Source: Actinocatenispora comari (GTDB lineage Bacteria > Actinomycetota > Actinomycetes > Mycobacteriales > Micromonosporaceae). From it: a DNA stretch of 64,000 nucleotides. The translations under genes and the position numbers were made by a program. The notes beneath the pieces were generated by a model. It was not told where the DNA came from. It did not search any database and saw only the letters and a list, made by a program, of their open reading frames with translations. The stretch lies in assembly GCF_017312725.1 (NCBI RefSeq), contig NZ_BOPO01000053.1, forward strand, positions 124,001 through 188,000, read 5' to 3'. Positions 16,055 to 24,208 of the stretch are shown piece by piece (within the stretch, counting starts at the first letter, position 1; every line of letters starts with the position of its first letter).

Positions 16055-19000
16055 ATGTCCCCCTCGTCGCCGTCCCGCCGCACGTTCCTGAAGACCACCG
16101 GCGCCGCCGCCCTCGCGGTACCCGCGGCCGGCGCCCTCACCAGCACCCCCGCCAGCGCCGCACCGGCCGAGACCGGCGGCAGCGCCATGGTCACGATCGT
16201 CAAGGCCACCGCGAGCTCGGCGAACAGCACGTACCCCGCCAGCAAGGTGCTCGACGGTGACGCGATGGGCAACGCCAGCCGCTGGCTGTCGCTCGCCACC
16301 GATCCGCAACCCACCCTCACCCTCGACCTGGAAGCGGCGACCGAGGTGCGCCGGCTGGTCGTGTTCAGCGGCTACTCCTCCGGCGGCTACCAGGCGAAGT
16401 CGGCCGTACGCGCGTTCACCGTCGAGGCCGACGTGGCCGGCACCTGGACGACGATCGGCGAGGTGACGGACAACGACCAGCTGGTCGCGCACGTACCGCT
16501 GACGCCGACCACCACGCAGCGGGTCCGGTTGGTGATCACCGAGGCGAACTCGCAGGGCGACGGCATCGCCCGGGTCTTCGAGGTGTACCTGTTCGACAGC
16601 GACCAGCCGGTTCCGCTGCGGCACCAGCCGAAACCGAACCTCACCTTCCGGCCCGCGGGCCAGCTGGCCAACGACCGGTACCGGGTCACGTTCCTCGAGG
16701 CCAGCTGGGACGGCGGCCGCACGTACGTGCACGACCTCGCGGTCCGGGTGCCCGGTGGCTGGCGGCCGGTGACCGGTGCGGAGCAACGGTTCGACGAGCA
16801 GTGGCTGATCTGCCGCGGCGACCGGGCGGCGCCCGGCGACTACTACAACACCACCGACCTGACCTGGGTGTCGTTCGACCGGATCGACCGTACCGGGCCG
16901 CATTCGGTGCAGTTGGGCCGGACCGCGGACGGGGTCGGCGACTTCCGGGTGACCTGGGACCTGTCCGGCGACGACCCCCGGCTGACCTACCGGCTGACCG
17001 CGGCGGCCAGCACCGACCACATCGTCGGCTACCAGTCGTTCAGCGGTCGAAGCCTGGACGACGTGCACGAGGTGCTGTGCGGCGCGCTGCAGCACGCGAA
17101 GGTGGTGCTCGGCCGCGAACCCACCGCCACCTGGGAGCTGCCCGCGCCGCTGGCGCTGACCGAGGTGGCCGCGGCCGGCCGGCCGATGACCGTCGGCATG
17201 TACGTCCCCGCCGACCACATCCCGTTCGAGAACGAGCACCAGGACGGCCCGGACAACCAGCGGTACGGCCTCGCGCTGGGCGACGACGACGAGCTGGTAC
17301 GGCCGGTGTTGTTCGAGCCGCACGCCGGGCAGCGCGCGCCGCTCGCCGCCGGGCAGACCCGCAGCTTCACCGTCGGGCTGCTCGCCGCACCGGCCACGCT
17401 GACCGCGGCCTACGAGGCGCTGCTGCGCGACGAGTACGGCTACCGCGACTACCGGCAGAACATCTACGACACGTCGCTGACCGACACCATGTACAACCTG
17501 GTCGACCTGGTGATGCACGACAGCGGGCAGGACGACTCGGTCGACTTCGTCCCGTCGCCCAGCGGCTGGTGGAACCGGGCCAAGGGCTTCGCCGACATCG
17601 AGAACGACCAGAGCGTGCGTACCACCTCGGCCGGCGTGCTGCTGGAGGCGTACCTGCTCACCGGCGACGACGCGGTCTACGACAAGCGGGCGCTGCCGAC
17701 CATCGAGTTCCACGTGTCCCGCAACGGCTACGGCTGGACCCCGAAGAAGGGGTTCCCGGTCTACGGCGACACGACGCTGTACAAGCTGGGTTCGGTGCCG
17801 TTCGACGCCTCCACCCTGGTACCGCTGTACCGGATGACCGGCGGGTGGAACCCGGCGATCAGGGCGCTGGCGCTGGCCAAGTCCGGCACGGCGGACGACT
17901 ACTGGCTCAAGCGCACCCCGTGGAGCACGCCGCTCGCGCTGTACCGGCTGACCGGCGACCGCAGCCACCTGCGCGACGCGGAGCGGGCCGCCGACGACTA
18001 CCTCGCGCAGGAACTGGCGCAGCCGTACACGGAGAACCTGCGGCCGGCGGACTTCCAGTACTTCTACGCCAAGGCCTGGACCGAACTGCTGGAGCTGTAC
18101 GAGGCGTCCGGCGCTCGCCGCTACCTCGACGCGGCGCACGCCGAGGCGCGCCGCTACGTCACCCAGGTGTTCGTCCGGCCGGTACCGGACGGGTCGATCG
18201 ACGCGCCGATCCCGCCGGTGTACTACCACGAGGCGGACAGGTGGAAGCCGCCGTCGGCGTTCGACTACCCGCGTACCTCGGTCGAGCCGGAACCGGTGCC
18301 GGACTGGGTGGTGTCGACCAACGGCGGCACGTTCGAGGCGCTCGGCACCTACGACAACAAGGGCGGCGGCTTCACCCTGAACCCGGCGTGGGCGCCGTTC
18401 CTGCTGCGGCTGGCCCGGCACACCGGCGACGAACTGCTCGCCACGGTCGCGGCGAACTCGATCGTGGGCCGCTACACGAACTATCCGGGCTACTACAACC
18501 GGCAGTTCATGCCGCAGCAGCTGCAGCCCGACTACCCGGTGCAGGGGCCGTACGGCATCGCCTCGATCTACTACACGCACATCCCGGTGCAGCTGGGCAT
18601 GACGATCGACTGGCTGGTCACCGAGCAGATCGTCCGCTCCCGCGGCGCGATCGACTTCCCGGGCGAGTTCGAGGCCGACTACGTCTGGTTCAAGTACCAC
18701 ACGTTCGGGCACCGGCCGGGCCGCTTCTACGGCGACCGCAACGTGTGGCTGTGGCTGCCGCGCGGCATCGTGCGGCTGGACAACCCGCAGCTCAACTGGG
18801 TCACCGCGGAGGGCAACGGCAAGCTGTACCTGAGCCTGACCAACGCCTCGGCCCGCGCCCAGACCGCGACCGTGACCTTCGGCGCGACGCAGTCCGGGAT
18901 CAGCCCGCACGGCACCTACCGCGCCACGGTGATCCGCGACAACGGCCGGCGCGAGCGGGCCACGGTGCGCGACGGCAGGCTGCGGGTCAGCGTCTCCGGC

Positions 19001-19366
19001 AAGGGCATCACCGCGGTGGTGGTCGACGGCGTGCGGCTCGACGTGGCACTGCACCGCCCGGCCCAGCCGACCAGCGGTGACGCCAGCTTCCACCTCGACG
19101 ACGACAGCCCGATCGGGATCGTGCGCGGGATGCTGCTGGTCAAGCCGGACCGGTCCCGCTACGACGCCTACGTGCAGGCGGCCACCGAGTCGCCGGCCAC
19201 GCTGCACTACTCGCTGGACGGCGGTGCCAGCTGGACGTCGCTGCCCGACGAGGTCTACCCGAACGAGTGGACGATCCCGGTGCGCGACCTGACCACCGAG
19301 TTCCGCTACCGGGTGGAGGCCGGCGGCGTCTCCACCGACCCGGCGACGCTGTCGCTGCACGGGTAG
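16055..19366 (+). CDS. Large Tat-secreted protein with discoidin-like and alpha-toroid domains
   Basis: 1103 aa. It has a Tat leader (SRRTFLKTTG, RR at 8-9; cleavage probably after ASA near residue 36). A galactose-binding/F5-8-type beta-sandwich covers about 45-185 (ASSANSTYPASKVLDGD; LTLDLEAATEVRRLVVFS). A beta-rich region (about 200-460) and an alpha-helical toroid (about 465-860; SGWWNRAKGFADIEND, YFYAKAWTELLELYEAS, GGGFTLNPAWAPFLLRLA) follow, with Ig-like C-terminal modules. The layout is that of exported polysaccharide lyases or hydrolases, but I cannot assign a CAZy family. AGAAGGAGAC precedes ATG 16055. Probably the depolymerase feeding the intracellular enzymes. Confidence 0.65.
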   Translation: MSPSSPSRRTFLKTTGAAALAVPAAGALTSTPASAAPAETGGSAMVTIVKATASSANSTYPASKVLDGDAMGNASRWLSLATDPQPTLTLDLEAATEVRRLVVFSGYSSGGYQAKSAVRAFTVEADVAGTWTTIGEVTDNDQLVAHVPLTPTTTQRVRLVITEANSQGDGIARVFEVYLFDSDQPVPLRHQPKPNLTFRPAGQLANDRYRVTFLEASWDGGRTYVHDLAVRVPGGWRPVTGAEQRFDEQWLICRGDRAAPGDYYNTTDLTWVSFDRIDRTGPHSVQLGRTADGVGDFRVTWDLSGDDPRLTYRLTAAASTDHIVGYQSFSGRSLDDVHEVLCGALQHAKVVLGREPTATWELPAPLALTEVAAAGRPMTVGMYVPADHIPFENEHQDGPDNQRYGLALGDDDELVRPVLFEPHAGQRAPLAAGQTRSFTVGLLAAPATLTAAYEALLRDEYGYRDYRQNIYDTSLTDTMYNLVDLVMHDSGQDDSVDFVPSPSGWWNRAKGFADIENDQSVRTTSAGVLLEAYLLTGDDAVYDKRALPTIEFHVSRNGYGWTPKKGFPVYGDTTLYKLGSVPFDASTLVPLYRMTGGWNPAIRALALAKSGTADDYWLKRTPWSTPLALYRLTGDRSHLRDAERAADDYLAQELAQPYTENLRPADFQYFYAKAWTELLELYEASGARRYLDAAHAEARRYVTQVFVRPVPDGSIDAPIPPVYYHEADRWKPPSAFDYPRTSVEPEPVPDWVVSTNGGTFEALGTYDNKGGGFTLNPAWAPFLLRLARHTGDELLATVAANSIVGRYTNYPGYYNRQFMPQQLQPDYPVQGPYGIASIYYTHIPVQLGMTIDWLVTEQIVRSRGAIDFPGEFEADYVWFKYHTFGHRPGRFYGDRNVWLWLPRGIVRLDNPQLNWVTAEGNGKLYLSLTNASARAQTATVTFGATQSGISPHGTYRATVIRDNGRRERATVRDGRLRVSVSGKGITAVVVDGVRLDVALHRPAQPTSGDASFHLDDDSPIGIVRGMLLVKPDRSRYDAYVQAATESPATLHYSLDGGASWTSLPDEVYPNEWTIPVRDLTTEFRYRVEAGGVSTDPATLSLHG

Positions 19367-19372
19367 GCCGCG

Positions 19373-20164
19373 ATGCCGGTACCGACCTGGCGGGCGCTGC
19401 CCGGACCGCGGCACGAGCTGGCCGAGGAGCCGACCCGGCTCGACGACGGCCTGCTGTACGTCGACGTGCCGCGCGGCGAGATCTGGCGCCGCGCGCTCGC
19501 CGCCACCGCGCGGCCGGTCCTGTCGTACCGGCTCGAGGCGCCGATCTCCGCCGCCCGCCCGGACGGTACCGGTGGCCTGGTGGTGGCCACCGGTACCCGG
19601 CTGGTCCGGCTGCGCGACGGCCGCGAGACCACGCTCGCCCGGCTGCCGTACGACCCGGTTCGCTGGCAGGTCAACGGTCTGGTGGTGCTGCACGACGGCC
19701 GGGTGCTGGCCGGGCTGCTGTCCCGGGACCGCAGCGAGGTCGGCACGCTGGTGCTCGTCGACGGCGCCGCGACCCGCGTCGTGCTCCCGGCGGTACGGGC
19801 CGCGAACGGCCTGTGCCTGGACGACACCGGCCTCGGCGGCTGGCAGGTCGACACGTACGCGCGCACCCTGACCCGCTTCGCGGTGCGCGGCGACGACTTC
19901 GACGCCCGGGTGGTCGCCACCGTCGGCGACCTGCCCGGCCGGCCCGACGGGATCGGTGCGGCGGCCGCCGGCGGCGTGTGGGTGGCGATGTGGGACGGCG
20001 GTGTCGTCGCCCGCCTCGACGCCGCCGGCAAGGTCACCGACGTGCTGCCCGCCCCGGTCGCCCGCCCCACCTGCCCGCTCCAGCTCGGACCACACCTGTA
20101 CGTCACCACCGCCCGCGCGGACGACGGCACCGGCGGCCACCTGTACCGGATCCCGGTGGCGTAG
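19373..20164 (+). CDS. SMP-30/gluconolactonase-like beta-propeller
   Basis: 263 aa six-bladed propeller. Divalent-metal ligands expected for the family are visible as Glu in ELAEEPTRL, Asn in RAANGLCLDDTG and Asp in GRPDGIGA. It likely opens sugar lactones to aldonates. It starts six bases after the secreted protein and ends the operon, which places lactone hydrolysis in the same pathway. No leader peptide, hence cytoplasmic. Confidence 0.75.
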   Translation: MPVPTWRALPGPRHELAEEPTRLDDGLLYVDVPRGEIWRRALAATARPVLSYRLEAPISAARPDGTGGLVVATGTRLVRLRDGRETTLARLPYDPVRWQVNGLVVLHDGRVLAGLLSRDRSEVGTLVLVDGAATRVVLPAVRAANGLCLDDTGLGGWQVDTYARTLTRFAVRGDDFDARVVATVGDLPGRPDGIGAAAAGGVWVAMWDGGVVARLDAAGKVTDVLPAPVARPTCPLQLGPHLYVTTARADDGTGGHLYRIPVA

Positions 20165-20201
20165 CCGATCGGGTCAGGTGGCCGCGGGGTCGCCGGATCG
20201 G

Positions 20202-21356
20202 TCAGCCGGACCGGACGGTGCCGGCGCGGCTCGACCGGGGTGGCGCGGTGCGGTCGTGCCGGCCCTGCACCACCAGGCTGGCGGCGAGGGCGAGGAACAG
20301 CAACAGGGCCACCTCGTTGAGCGAACCACCCCACTGCCAGGCGGTGCGACTGCCGGCCAGGTCGCCGCCGACGATGCGCAGCAGCAGCGTGGCGTGCAGC
20401 AGCACCAGCGGGACGTACAGCGCCGGACGGTAGGGCAGCGAGCGGCCGAGCACTGCCGGGACGATGACCGGCGCGTGCGCGAAGATCATGGAGAGCACGA
20501 AGCCGAGGAAGATCGCGTGCAGCATCGCGTCGTAGCCGGCCCCGCCGGCCATCCGGCCGATCACGATCCACAGCACACCGGCGACGGCAAGCCAGCCGTA
20601 CCCGGTGAGCAGCGCGACGGCGATGTAGCGGGGCAGGCCCGCGATCCGCACGGTGCGACGGGCGATGTCGTGGTAGCCGAGCCAGCCGGCGACGGCGACC
20701 AGCCCGACGCCGGCGATGCGGACCCCGGCCGGTGCGGCCGGCAGCGAGACCAGCAGCCCGAGCGCGAACACGCCCGCGGCACCGGCGAACAACCGGCGGG
20801 CCGTACCGGTGGCACCCACCAGCCGGGACAGCTCCAGCCGCTCGCCGGCGATGGTCAACACCAGGAACCCCACCAGCCACGGTACGAACCGGGGCACGTC
20901 CCAGCCGCCCAGCCACAGCGCGCCGGCGATCGGCCAGCAGGCGGCGCCGGCGGCCAGCACCGTGTTGTGCAGCGCGGGCTGGATCCGGTGGATGACCACG
21001 AACACGGCGACCAGCCCCAGCCCGCCGGCGGTCAGCAGCACCGGCCCCAGCCCGCCCGGTGCGCCGAGCGCGACCGCGATGCCGCCGGCGGCGGTGGCCG
21101 CGGGGGCGAGGTACGCCCAGGTGGTGCCGAGGGCGACGGCGCGCTCCAGCGCGATGAAGGTGCCCAGGAATCCCAGTACCATCAGCGGGCCGTGCGTCGC
21201 GGCGATGCCGCCGCGGCCGGGGGGCAGGGCCAGGCCGAGGTGCAGCAGGCCGGCCCACAACCCGACCAGCAGGCACACCACCGCGGCCGCCATCAGCGGC
21301 GGTACCCAGCGGGGCCGGCGCCGGGTGGGCGCGGCCGGCGTGACCGTCCGCGGCAT
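20202..21356 (-). CDS. NnrS-like polytopic membrane protein
   Basis: 384 aa with about 11-12 predicted membrane helices. GIAATHGPLMVLGFLGTFIA, an internal YDAMLHAIFLGFVLSM, and FAHAPVIVPAVLG resemble the histidine-bearing helices of NnrS, a haem/copper protein protecting against nitric oxide stress. It begins inside the stop of the DUF59 gene (TGATG), so the two are translationally coupled. Its operon is preceded by two TAGT-N4-ACTA sites also found at the nitrite reductase promoter. NnrS identity is by pattern only and moderately secure. Confidence 0.6.
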   Translation of the reverse strand: MPRTVTPAAPTRRRPRWVPPLMAAAVVCLLVGLWAGLLHLGLALPPGRGGIAATHGPLMVLGFLGTFIALERAVALGTTWAYLAPAATAAGGIAVALGAPGGLGPVLLTAGGLGLVAVFVVIHRIQPALHNTVLAAGAACWPIAGALWLGGWDVPRFVPWLVGFLVLTIAGERLELSRLVGATGTARRLFAGAAGVFALGLLVSLPAAPAGVRIAGVGLVAVAGWLGYHDIARRTVRIAGLPRYIAVALLTGYGWLAVAGVLWIVIGRMAGGAGYDAMLHAIFLGFVLSMIFAHAPVIVPAVLGRSLPYRPALYVPLVLLHATLLLRIVGGDLAGSRTAWQWGGSLNEVALLLFLALAASLVVQGRHDRTAPPRSSRAGTVRSG

Positions 21357-21766
21357 CAGGGCTTCCAGCCCAGCTGCGCCCTGGCCCGGTCGCTCATCAT
21401 CTCCGGCCGCCAGGGCGGATCCCACACGACCTGCACGTCGACGTCGGCCACGCCGGGTGCGCCCCACAGACACCTGCGCACCTCGTCGTCGAGGTACGCG
21501 CCGAGCGGGCAGCCGGGCGTGGTCAGGGTCATCCGGATGTGCGCCACGTCGTCGGCGACCCGGATGTCGTAGACCAGGCCGAGGTCGACGATGTTGACGC
21601 CGAGCTCGGGGTCGATGACCTCGCGCAACAGTGCCCGGTACAGGCAGCGGTCGGGTGCGGCGTGCTGGTCGGCGGCCAGCCACGCCGTGACCGACAACGG
21701 GTCGTCGGTGCGGTAGCCGGCGGTCGGTGTACGCGGGTCGGGCTCGGCTTTCGGTTGAGCGGTCAC
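21356..21766 (-). CDS. DUF59/MIP18 metal-sulfur cluster assembly factor
   Basis: 136 aa. The DUF59 core is complete: LLREVIDPELGVNIVDLGLVYDIRV, then MTLTTPGCPLGAYL with the conserved cysteine, and VDVQVVWDPPW. Proteins of this type (SufT, PaaD-like) help insert or repair Fe-S clusters. Its coupling to the NnrS-like protein suggests repair of clusters damaged by nitric oxide (inference). A 40-residue N-terminal extension precedes the domain. ATG 21766 is followed upstream by the paired operator at 21822-21852. Confidence 0.82.
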   Translation of the reverse strand: MTAQPKAEPDPRTPTAGYRTDDPLSVTAWLAADQHAAPDRCLYRALLREVIDPELGVNIVDLGLVYDIRVADDVAHIRMTLTTPGCPLGAYLDDEVRRCLWGAPGVADVDVQVVWDPPWRPEMMSDRARAQLGWKP

Positions 21767-21821
21767 TGGTCGACACCCTCCTGGGGCGATGACCCGGCGC
21801 GCCGCGGACTCGTCGTCCCGC

Positions 21822-21852
21822 TAGTTTTTACTAGTGCCGCTAGTATAAACTA
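21822..21852. promoter_or_regulatory. Paired TAGT-N4-ACTA operators upstream of the DUF59-NnrS operon
   Basis: TAGTTTTTACTA (21822-21833) and TAGTATAAACTA (21841-21852) lie 19 bp centre to centre. The two 13-base arms TAGTTTTTACTAG and CTAGTATAAACTA are also an inverted repeat of each other around TGCCG, with one mismatch. This AT-rich block sits 56-86 bp upstream of the DUF59 start and recurs at 24098-24109. Confidence 0.65.
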
Positions 21853-22057
21853 ACCCCGCGCCGGGCTCGGCCCGCCCTCGCCACCGACCTTCGGCTCGGG
21901 GCCGCCACCGACGTCCGAGCCACGGTCGAATCGCCCCTGTGCGGTAGCGCGCTAGCAGGAAACGGCAGGGTGCCGCAACGCCACGGCGCGGACGCGGTGC
22001 GCCCGCGGCGAGCCGGTGGGAGAGAGAGGCCGGTGTGCGGTGGCCGGGACGGACGGC

Positions 22058-22783
22058 TCAGCGGCTGGTGCCGCGACGCTTCCGGCCACCGGCCGGCCGG
22101 GCCCCTCCCGCGGCCAGGTGGGCCACGCACAGGGACGGCTCGACGAACGGGTCGAGCCGATCGGCGGTCAGCGGAGCGTCGATCTCGCTGAGCACGCCCT
22201 GCATCAGCCCGAGATGGATGGCGCACACCACGTCGCGGTGCTGCTCGGCCGCCTCGCGGAACGGGCAGTGGTGCAGCAGGATCCGCCGCCGCCGGCCGGC
22301 CGTGACCGACTCGGGAGCGAACCCGATGTCGTCCAGCGTGGCGACCAGCTGCGCGGATGCCGAGTCGGCGTCGACCCGCTGGAACGGCGCCGGCCGCTCG
22401 GCGAGGTAGCGCCCCCACGCCCGGCCGGCGCGGGTCGCCGCCTGCGCGGGTTGCGGTGTCTCGGCCGCCACGAAGCTCGCCAGGATCTCGGCGAGCAGCC
22501 GGTAGCTGCGCTGGCCGGCACGGGCCGAGTCGGGACGCGCCGAGTAGAGCGTGCGGGGTCGTCCCGGCTGGTCGCGGTCCTCCACGGTGCGCTCGACGGT
22601 GCCGGCCTCGACCAGGCCGTCGAGATGGAACCGGACGGTGTTGGGGTGCAGCGTGACCTGCTCGGCCAGCTCGCTCACGCTCAGCGGCCGGTCGGACTCC
22701 TGCAGCAGGGCGAGCACGCGGGCGCGACTGCCCCCCAGCGCGGTCGGTGCGTCGGCATCTCGCCACGACTCTCGTGCCCCCAT
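22058..22783 (-). CDS. ArsR/SufR-like regulator with C-terminal cysteines
   Basis: 241 aa. The winged helix is at about 20-70 (LSVSELAEQVTLHPNTVRFHLDGLVEAG) with the RxRPRTLYS wing. The C-terminal part has Cys173 (LLHHCPF), Cys187 (DVVCAIH) and Cys219 (PSLCVAH). HHCP followed by further cysteines is how SufR-type regulators hold a [4Fe-4S] cluster. In this island, a nitric-oxide or redox sensor is the natural reading (inference). The start is uncertain: ATG 22783 or the in-frame ATG 22807 (MRSCKHGR), both lying inside an inverted repeat and both lacking a good ribosome site. It follows the 70-aa gene in one transcript. Confidence 0.75.
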   Translation of the reverse strand: MGARESWRDADAPTALGGSRARVLALLQESDRPLSVSELAEQVTLHPNTVRFHLDGLVEAGTVERTVEDRDQPGRPRTLYSARPDSARAGQRSYRLLAEILASFVAAETPQPAQAATRAGRAWGRYLAERPAPFQRVDADSASAQLVATLDDIGFAPESVTAGRRRRILLHHCPFREAAEQHRDVVCAIHLGLMQGVLSEIDAPLTADRLDPFVEPSLCVAHLAAGGARPAGGRKRRGTSR

Positions 22784-22810
22784 GCGTCCATGTTTACACG
22801 AACGCATGGG
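22779..22810 (-). promoter_or_regulatory. Inverted repeat covering both possible starts of the ArsR-type gene
   Basis: CCCATGCGT (22779-22787) and ACGCATGGG (22802-22810) are perfect 9-base complements with a 14-base loop. Read on the minus strand each arm contains one of the two in-frame ATG codons. In RNA the hairpin would pair both initiation codons; as DNA it could be an autoregulatory operator. Confidence 0.45.
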
Positions 22811-22824
22811 TGAAACAACCGGCG

Positions 22825-23037
22825 TCAGCAGTCGTCCTCGTCGTCGAGCCGGGCCAGCCAGGTGGCGAGCCGATCGATCGGCACCTCGAACTCCGGGTGC
22901 GCATCCACGAAGTCGCGCAACAGCTCGGCCAGCTCGGCCAGTTCGACCTGCTGCGCACCGCGGCGCCGGACCAGCTCGTCGAACTCGGCCGCGCCGGCGT
23001 CGAGCCCGGTGCGGCTGTGAGATTCCGACCAGCCCAC
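22825..23037 (-). CDS. Small acidic hypothetical protein of the nitrite island
   Basis: 70 aa, not recognised. Helical and acidic, ending LARLDDEDDC. The GTG at 23037 is chosen because GGAGGGGAGG lies 8 bases upstream; longer forms would start inside that ribosome site. It is the first gene of a two-gene transcript with the Cys-containing regulator. It may be a partner or ligand-delivery protein for it, but nothing in the sequence proves this. Confidence 0.6.
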   Translation of the reverse strand: MGWSESHSRTGLDAGAAEFDELVRRRGAQQVELAELAELLRDFVDAHPEFEVPIDRLATWLARLDDEDDC

Positions 23038-23076
23038 CGTCGGCACCTCCCCTCCGATCATAGATACAATCGACAT

Positions 23077-23093
23077 CGTACTTACTTGGTACG
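23077..23093. promoter_or_regulatory. Inverted repeat in the divergent promoter of the 70-aa and DUF2249 genes
   Basis: CGTAC (23077-23081) and GTACG (23089-23093) flank TTACTTG. It lies in the 159-bp divergent gap, 40 bp before the minus-strand start. It differs from the TAGT-N4-ACTA motif elsewhere in the island. Confidence 0.35.
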
Positions 23094-23196
23094 CTCCGGC
23101 GCACTCGCCCGACCGACCGGGTGCACCTGCCAGGAACGCCGCCATCGCCGGGCTGCCACGAAGCGCCGGGTGACAACCGTGCGGGAGGTGAGGTTC

Positions 23197-23487
23197 GTGC
23201 TAGCCCACCAGGACCGACAGGTGGCGCCGCCACCGGACCCGGGAGCAACCGCCGGCGGGCCGATCGTGGACGTCGACGCGCTCCCGGCCGACCATGCGAT
23301 CGGGGTGCTCTTCGAGCGGCTGCTGCGGTTGCGCGCCGGTGACCGGATCGAGTTGCGGTCCCGGTACGACCTCGGCTGGATCTGGCGCCGCCTCGATCGG
23401 CTCGACCCGGGCCGGTTCGGTTGCCGCTACCTGTCGGAGGGGCCCGATCGCTGGGCGATGCAGGTGACCCGGCGGCACCGGTCCTGA
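23197..23487 (+). CDS. DUF2249 domain protein
   Basis: 96 aa. VDVDALPADHAIGVLFERLLRL followed by GDRIELRSRYDLGWIWRRLD and YLSEGPDRWAMQVTR matches the DUF2249 layout (DVRxLpPxxRHxxIfxxfdxLxpGe ... gPexWrvxI). The usual RHxxI and DHDPxPL signatures are worn: His is kept in ADHAIGVLF, but the DHDP loop is replaced. GTG 23197 follows GGGAGGTG. DUF2249 proteins commonly sit in denitrification clusters; their biochemical role is not established. Confidence 0.7.
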   Translation: MLAHQDRQVAPPPDPGATAGGPIVDVDALPADHAIGVLFERLLRLRAGDRIELRSRYDLGWIWRRLDRLDPGRFGCRYLSEGPDRWAMQVTRRHRS

Positions 23488-23518
23488 TCCGCGCCGAATG
23501 TCGAGTGTCGAGGTGCAG

Positions 23519-23552
23519 CGACCGTCCGCGCCCTCTCGTACGCGGACGGTCG
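23519..23552. terminator. Bidirectional terminator hairpin
   Basis: CGACCGTCCGCG (23519-23530) and CGCGGACGGTCG (23541-23552) form a perfect 12-bp stem with a 10-base loop. It lies exactly between two convergent DUF2249 genes. No T-tract, as is normal for this GC range. Confidence 0.7.
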
Positions 23553-23564
23553 GTACCGCGATGA

Positions 23565-24056
23565 TCACGCCTGGGCGGTCTGCGGCTCCCCGCCGGTCCG
23601 GCCGATGCGTACCCGCCAGGCCTCCGGCCCCTGCTCCAGGTACTCCCAGCTGAACGCGTCGGCGTGCTCGGCCGAGAACTGGTAGTACAGCGGCTTCGGG
23701 TCGTGGTCGTTGATCAGGACGAACGCCTCGCCGGGCGCGAGCCCCGCGTAGGTGGCGAAGATCAGCTCGTGCCGCCGGGCGGGTATCTCGGCGCGCACGT
23801 CCAACTGCTTGTCCTCGGTGGTCACCGTCGACTCCTTCGGTTCGTCGGTTGCCGGCTCGGTCCGCTCGGGCAACCTGGCCAGGTAGTGCAGCAGTCCGTT
23901 GAGTTGTCTCGCCTCGGTCGGATGGGTCCGGCGCAGCGCCGCCCAGCCCGTGGCCGCCAGTCGGCTGGCGTCGTCGGGGTACCCGGCCTCGCCGAGGCCG
24001 CGCAGTGCGCGGGTCAGCACGTGGGTCAGTGCCGACGTGGTCGGATCGCTGGGCAT
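23565..24056 (-). CDS. DUF2249 protein with N-terminal helical extension
   Basis: 163 aa. The C-terminal 75 residues are a typical DUF2249 domain: LDVRAEIPARRHELIFATY, LINDHDPKPLYYQF, EQGPEAWRVRIGR. The N-terminal 85 residues form a helical region of unknown type (LTHVLTRALRGLGEAGYPDDAS; ARQLNGLLHYLARL). ATG 24056 is preceded by GAGGAGCCTCCG; a farther ATG at 24098 would start inside a putative operator. It is divergent from the nitrite reductase gene and shares its operator region. Confidence 0.8.
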   Translation of the reverse strand: MPSDPTTSALTHVLTRALRGLGEAGYPDDASRLAATGWAALRRTHPTEARQLNGLLHYLARLPERTEPATDEPKESTVTTEDKQLDVRAEIPARRHELIFATYAGLAPGEAFVLINDHDPKPLYYQFSAEHADAFSWEYLEQGPEAWRVRIGRTGGEPQTAQA

Positions 24057-24076
24057 CGGAGGCTCCTCGACTCGCG

Positions 24077-24109
24077 AACTTGTTTTTACGAGTTGCATAG
24101 TGAAAACTA
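24077..24109. promoter_or_regulatory. Paired operators between DUF2249 and nitrite reductase genes
   Basis: TAGTGAAAACTA (24098-24109) is a third exact TAGT-N4-ACTA. A degenerate copy, TTGTTTTTACGA (24080-24091), lies 18 bp away centre to centre and is embedded in AACTTG-N6-CGAGTT (24077-24094). Pairing and spacing resemble the block at 21822-21852. Confidence 0.6.
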
Positions 24110-24208
24110 CTCCACGGTGCCGGCCACGGCACCGGCACGGTACGGGTCACCGAGCCCACGCCCCAGGGCTCGGTGACCGCCGCCGACCGACGAGAGGGGC
24201 GCTGCGCA

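Noticed and set aside
15986-20140. A 1384-codon open frame on the minus strand opposite the carbohydrate operon
   Set aside because: It mirrors the codon bias of the real plus-strand genes, has no domain, and reads as Arg/Gly/Val-rich low-complexity protein. Long antisense frames are expected at this GC content.
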